A stretch of DNA of 64,000 nt. Source: an uncultured Acetatifactor sp. GTDB lineage: Bacteria; Bacillota; Clostridia; Lachnospirales; Lachnospiraceae. Positions 60,426 through 64,000 of the stretch are shown piece after piece. Every line of letters begins with the position of its first letter. The first letter of the stretch is position 1. The position numbers and the translations under genes are program-made. The notes under the pieces are model-generated. The model was not told where the DNA came from. It did not search any database and saw only the letters and a list, made by a program, of their open reading frames with translations. The stretch covers positions 1 through 64,000 of the forward strand of contig CAJUTJ010000004.1 in the NCBI GenBank assembly GCA_910589655.1, written 5' to 3'.

Positions 60426-61168
60426 ATGCGATTCGAAAAAGCATGAGTGATATACGTGCATCGGAAGAACTAAAACAAAATACTCTGCGATATCTGAAAG
60501 AACACCAAAAAACGGCAAAACGTGCCACAGACAGGGTCTTCCCCGTTTTTCGGTATGCTTTGGCTGCAATATGCTTGTTCCTCCTGTTCGGGACAGGCGG
60601 CTACGCCGTTTACAGGAAACCTGTTTCCTACATCAGTATTGATGTAAACCCTTCCATTGAACTGGGCATCAATCGTTTTGACAGAGTAGTATCCGCAGAA
60701 GCTTATAATGAAGACGGACAGGACATTTTAAGTCATGTGACTTTGCATAATGTCCCCTATATTCAGGCGATTAACAAAGTGTTGGAAAGCGAAAGCAGCT
60801 ACCATTTCTTAAAAGAGGATTCACTGTTGATATTTACCATTGTTTCCGATCATTCCTACTCAATGATAGAAGAGTTAAGCGCCAATGAGTTTTCTCAGAA
60901 TTATGATACCTTAATGTATTCCAGCGATGCATTCTGCATGGCGGAGGCCCACAATTACGAGATGTCCTTCGGCAGATATAGGGCATATCAGGAATTATTG
61001 CAGTATGATGACAGCGTTACCATAGAGGACTGCCACAATATGACCATTAGTGAACTTCACAACAGAGTCGAAAACTGCCAGCACCATGGCGTAACGCAAA
61101 ATCAAGAGGACACTCAGGATCAGGACGGCTCCCGGCACCACGGGGAATGCCATTCTCATCACAATTAA
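60422..61168 (+). CDS. RsgI-like membrane anti-sigma factor with His-rich tail
   Basis: A 248-residue protein with a cytoplasmic N-terminus (1-40), one membrane helix (about 41-62) and an extracellular domain opening with ISIDVNPSIELGINRFDRVV, the conserved motif of RsgI anti-sigma factors, whose periplasmic-like domain self-cleaves near the Asn-Pro. The C-terminal tail is rich in His, Gln and Asp (HHGECHSHHN). The sigma-binding cytoplasmic part is short. The ATG at 60422 overlaps the sigma stop codon and follows GGGAGGTG. In known systems the extracellular part carries a ligand domain and the sigma factor is released on sensing; here the His-rich tail is the only candidate sensor. Confidence 0.85.
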   Translation: MNAIRKSMSDIRASEELKQNTLRYLKEHQKTAKRATDRVFPVFRYALAAICLFLLFGTGGYAVYRKPVSYISIDVNPSIELGINRFDRVVSAEAYNEDGQDILSHVTLHNVPYIQAINKVLESESSYHFLKEDSLLIFTIVSDHSYSMIEELSANEFSQNYDTLMYSSDAFCMAEAHNYEMSFGRYRAYQELLQYDDSVTIEDCHNMTISELHNRVENCQHHGVTQNQEDTQDQDGSRHHGECHSHHN

Positions 61169-61209
61169 CGTTATTCTTTAATATGTTCCGGTTTCGGTTA
61201 ATCTATAAA

Positions 61210-61245
61210 ACACCAGCCATTGGAAAAATGTAAAATGGCTGGTGT
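61210..61245. terminator. Terminator between convergent operons
   Basis: A 12-bp stem (ACACCAGCCATT/AATGGCTGGTGT) with a 12-nt loop, followed by CTTTCTGTTT on the plus strand. It ends the sigma/anti-sigma operon and may also stop the ABC transcript coming from the right. Confidence 0.8.
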
Positions 61246-61263
61246 CTTTCTGTTTAAAATTTT

Positions 61264-61932
61264 TTATGCCACAATATGCCCGTCTTCAATCCGCACAACC
61301 CTGTCCGCCATCCGGGCAATCTCCAGATTGTGGGTTATCATTACAATCGTCTGGCAGAACTCACGGCTGGTTCTTTTCAGCAATCCGATCACATCATCGC
61401 TGGTTTTGGAATCTAAGTTTCCGGTAGGCTCATCTGCTAATATAATGGACGGCTTAGAGGCCAGTGCTCTTGCAATGGCAACACGCTGCTGCTGCCCGCC
61501 GGAAAGATGATTCGGCAGACTGTCCAGCTTGCCCTCCAGTCCAAGCAGCTTTACCACCTGCATGATGAACGATTTGTCGGGCTTTCGTCCGTCCAATGAA
61601 ATAGGGAAAACAATATTTTCCCATACGGTAAGCACCGGCACCAAATTATAATTTTGAAAGACAAATCCGATTTGCTTTCGACGAAAAACGGTAGCCTGCT
61701 CGCTGTTTAGCTTTGTCAGATCCGTGTTCCCGATTTGAATGCTGCCCGCCGTAGGTGTATCCAGTCCCCCCAGCATATTTAACAGCGTAGTCTTTCCACT
61801 GCCGGAAGTTCCAATAATAGCGGTAAATTTCCCTCTCTCAATCTCCAGAGCGACATCGTCCAGAGCCTTTACAATGGTATCTCCTTTTCCGTAATACTTT
61901 TTCAACCCTGCTACCTTTAAAATGCTTTCCAT
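61264..61932 (-). CDS. ABC transporter ATPase, MacB/LolD-like
   Basis: A 222-residue ATPase. Walker A is GTSGSGKTT, Q-loop VFQNYNLVPVLTV, signature LSGGQQQRVAIARALAS, Walker B IILADEPTGNLDS, and the H-loop lies in MITHN. The start at 61932 follows CAGGAGGATGG; the frame runs 15 codons further upstream without support. It pairs with the FtsX-like permease gene 77 bp upstream in the same direction. The arrangement, permease first and ATPase second, differs from the unit at 32375. No two-component genes are adjacent in this window. Confidence 0.92.
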   Translation of the reverse strand: MESILKVAGLKKYYGKGDTIVKALDDVALEIERGKFTAIIGTSGSGKTTLLNMLGGLDTPTAGSIQIGNTDLTKLNSEQATVFRRKQIGFVFQNYNLVPVLTVWENIVFPISLDGRKPDKSFIMQVVKLLGLEGKLDSLPNHLSGGQQQRVAIARALASKPSIILADEPTGNLDSKTSDDVIGLLKRTSREFCQTIVMITHNLEIARMADRVVRIEDGHIVA

Positions 61933-62009
61933 ATGGTATCCATCCTCCTGTTTTCTGTATTCTATATAATCCTGCATTATTATCGGAAAATCATTATGAC
62001 GAGCAACCT

Positions 62010-64000
62010 TTATTCCCTATGCAGTTCTTCGACAATACTCCCTTTATAAAACAGCTTCAACGCCAAAACAGGAATGACAGCAGATACCGCAAGCAGCACG
62101 ACACACGAGGATAAGGCAGGAAGCAATGTAAAGTGAAAGCGGCAAAACCACCAAGAGGGAGAATCGAGGATGCTTTTTATAACCGTCATACTCAGCAGCG
62201 CAGACAGTCCCAGACCCAAAACACATGCCCCGGCCGCATAGTATACCCCTTCAAAAATCATCATTTTTGTGAGTTGACGCTCCGTCATGCCGATACTCCG
62301 CATGGTAGCAAATTCCTTCCGCCGGGTTAATATGGTGGTAATAATGGTATTAATCAGATTCAGCACTCCGCAAATACCGAATATGCCCCCTACCAGCCCT
62401 CCCACATAATTGACTGTGGACCGTGTTGCCATGGCATCTTCTCTGGCAGACTCCGCAGAGAGATAATTCATGGAAGTATCCGTATTTTTCATATAGTCCT
62501 CCAAAAAGGATGTCATTTCCGCCTGCATTTCCTCCTCCACATTAAATGAATATTTATACACCACAGGGTAATCATACAGATCCTCAAATACAGGGGATGG
62601 CAGGTATAAAAATAAACCGTCGCCTCCAACCTCCGCAGGCCCGTTAGCGGTAAAGCCTACCTCTTTGTCATCGGATATTATCCCCGCTTTGGCTAAAACA
62701 GGCAGCTCCATCACCGGAATTCCTTCCTTATATACGGTGATTATATCCCCTATCTCTACAAGGTCAAATACCTTATTGAGGGACTGATCGGTCCGCTTAA
62801 TATCTACCCCTACAAGAACCCCCTCTCCATTTACCATTCGTGCGTAGAGAGTATGTGCATCCACCTCTCCTTCCCGAAGATCCATTCGGGCAAAACCGAC
62901 TTCTTCCATGCCGTAAACATTGCAGATCGGACGCCCGTCCTCGCCCAGCCCGAACGCGATTCCATTGTCATCAAACAGAAATTGCAGCCCGCTTTCCTCG
63001 TTAAAAAAGACATTCTCGGAAAATACATGTTCAAACCCAAAAGTAATGTCCGCGTCCTCTGCGGTATTCTTATAAATCAATGTTTCATCATAGAGCCCCG
63101 GACGAGCGGAAATATCCGCAATGGTCTGCTCCTTTATCTCATGGCTCCGAAAAAGAAAGCCTTTCCTTACACTGGTGCTGACTACATTGACAACGGAAAA
63201 ATCCGTCCTTGTTGTCATAGCCACCTGTTTTTGAATGTCGATACTGTCCGCTACCGTTCCGCTGCAATTAAGCAATACTATGCACAGCATCAGAGACACC
63301 ATGATAAAAGCGCTTCGCCGTCTGTTCCGCCCCAGATTCGACCATGCCAGCCTTGGAATATCTGCCCCAAGAGCGCTTTTCTTGGATTTTCGGCTGCTCA
63401 CAGCCCTATCCGCATAATGGAACGCCTCAATAGGCGGAATATTCGCTGCCACCCTGACCGGCTTGCGGGTACTTAGAAATACGGTCAGCGCCGTCAGTGC
63501 CGCCGCACCTATAAATATTGCCGGAGAAAGAGATACCTCTACCGCAATATTTGTATAGCTGTTGGATAAATTATTCATAATGGCAGGCAGCGCAGCCTTG
63601 CCAATGTAAAAGCCGACAAGCATTCCAAGAGGGATTCCCAAACCGGACAGCCTCACCGCCTGCCCGTTGATCAGCTTCCGCACCTGTTTCCGGCTCATTC
63701 CTATGGTGCGATACAATCCGTATCGGCGGATCTCCTGCATAACGGCAATGTCAAAAACATTATAAATCAGAAGATAACCGCAGAAGAAAAACAAAGTCAA
63801 AAGAAAACCGGCCATAGCCGTCATTCTCGGATCCGGCACGGGATTTGTCACAGCGTTTACGGAAACCGGCAGATAGTTCGGCGCCGACATATCCTCCGGA
63901 TCGCCTCCCTGACTGCGAACCAAATCAAACATTTTTTCCCGCAGCGCTCCGGCTCCGGCAACGGAATCCGCCGCCACAAAGTCGAAAAAATAAGTTCCCG
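62010..64000 (-). CDS. FtsX-like ABC exporter permease, 5' end outside the window
   Basis: At least 663 residues are visible and the frame stays open to the window edge (GTYFFDFVAADSVAGAG is the first visible part), so the N-terminus lies beyond 64000. An FtsX-type block at LTLFFFCGYLLIYNVFDIAV and LYRTIGMSRKQVRKLINGQA is followed by three helices, a large extracellular region and a second FtsX block at the C-terminus (LINTIITTILTRRKEFATMR, SIGMTERQLTKMMIFEGVYY). The layout is that of a full-length MacB/BceB-like permease with eight to ten helices. With the ATPase it forms an exporter of unknown substrate, possibly peptides or lipids. Confidence 0.88.
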   Translation of the reverse strand, partial: GTYFFDFVAADSVAGAGALREKMFDLVRSQGGDPEDMSAPNYLPVSVNAVTNPVPDPRMTAMAGFLLTLFFFCGYLLIYNVFDIAVMQEIRRYGLYRTIGMSRKQVRKLINGQAVRLSGLGIPLGMLVGFYIGKAALPAIMNNLSNSYTNIAVEVSLSPAIFIGAAALTALTVFLSTRKPVRVAANIPPIEAFHYADRAVSSRKSKKSALGADIPRLAWSNLGRNRRRSAFIMVSLMLCIVLLNCSGTVADSIDIQKQVAMTTRTDFSVVNVVSTSVRKGFLFRSHEIKEQTIADISARPGLYDETLIYKNTAEDADITFGFEHVFSENVFFNEESGLQFLFDDNGIAFGLGEDGRPICNVYGMEEVGFARMDLREGEVDAHTLYARMVNGEGVLVGVDIKRTDQSLNKVFDLVEIGDIITVYKEGIPVMELPVLAKAGIISDDKEVGFTANGPAEVGGDGLFLYLPSPVFEDLYDYPVVYKYSFNVEEEMQAEMTSFLEDYMKNTDTSMNYLSAESAREDAMATRSTVNYVGGLVGGIFGICGVLNLINTIITTILTRRKEFATMRSIGMTERQLTKMMIFEGVYYAAGACVLGLGLSALLSMTVIKSILDSPSWWFCRFHFTLLPALSSCVVLLAVSAVIPVLALKLFYKGSIVEELHRE

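Overview
The window reads as chromosome of an anaerobic, gut-type Clostridia member, most likely Lachnospiraceae. This rests on strong AGGAGG-type ribosome binding sites, an oxygen-sensitive sulfatase plus maturase pair, Lpl/Yes-type sugar ABC transporters with a membrane-bound AraC regulator, an RsgI-type anti-sigma factor, Rpn-type nuclease fragments, and a sortase-type cell-wall enzyme acting on pectin. The assignment is inference from gene content; no rRNA or marker gene is present.

Layout. 1-1073: debris including a C-terminally truncated Rpn-like nuclease. 1074-5853: a degenerate integrative element of about 4.75 kb (integrase, excisionase, FtsK/Tcp-like ATPase fragment, unknown fragment, Rpn remnant) integrated into the 3' end of an RlmI-like rRNA methyltransferase gene; the duplicated gene end forms the two att sites. 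5821-11289: methyltransferase and Lhr-like helicase. 11445-12146: tRNA-Pro(CGG), its promoter and terminator, and a stray 3' tRNA half. 12169-24806: a glycan locus of solute-binding lipoprotein, two permeases and a GH106-like enzyme on the minus strand, and a divergent AraC-type membrane regulator, sulfatase and anaerobic sulfatase maturase on the plus strand. 24789-30100: O-antigen ligase-like protein, AI-2E/YtvI-like protein, RluA-type pseudouridine synthase and RsmF-like methyltransferase. 30310-35344: two-component system with a split kinase gene plus a BceAB-like ABC exporter. 35501-42562: AraC regulator, a membrane-fused alpha/beta hydrolase, an AraC-GyrI regulator, and a TetR plus ABC-2 exporter operon.

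42695-51577 encodes a 2960-residue cell-wall-anchored protein joining a rhamnogalacturonan acetylesterase (CE12-like) to a rhamnogalacturonan lyase (PL11-like). With the GH106-like enzyme and the Lpl-type transporter this suggests growth on rhamnogalacturonan I: the surface enzyme deacetylates and cuts the backbone, the transporter imports oligosaccharides and the GH106-like enzyme removes rhamnose. The sulfatase pair suggests the substrate, or a second one, carries sulfate.

51600-54730 is a decay zone: a GNAT gene is split by a 1.54-kb element with 17-bp inverted ends that carries an AraC-GyrI regulator and a hicB remnant but no transposase, next to a truncated O-acetyltransferase. 54747-56243 encodes an AlbA_2/RecG-like ATPase containing five 11-bp repeats, a candidate phase-variable switch. 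56576-58939 encodes a MATE exporter and a DHH phosphoesterase. 59164-61168 encodes a secreted Cys/His-rich protein, an ECF sigma factor and an RsgI-like anti-sigma factor, possibly a surface-sensing unit. 61264-64000 is a second ABC exporter that runs off the window.

Between genes there are several dispersed hairpin repeats: a long imperfect hairpin family (27602-27740, 52020-52131), a double-hairpin leader (19853-19915, 52211-52275), a hairpin with a shared tail (882-907, 40009-40041), and a run of five hairpins at 16302-16455.
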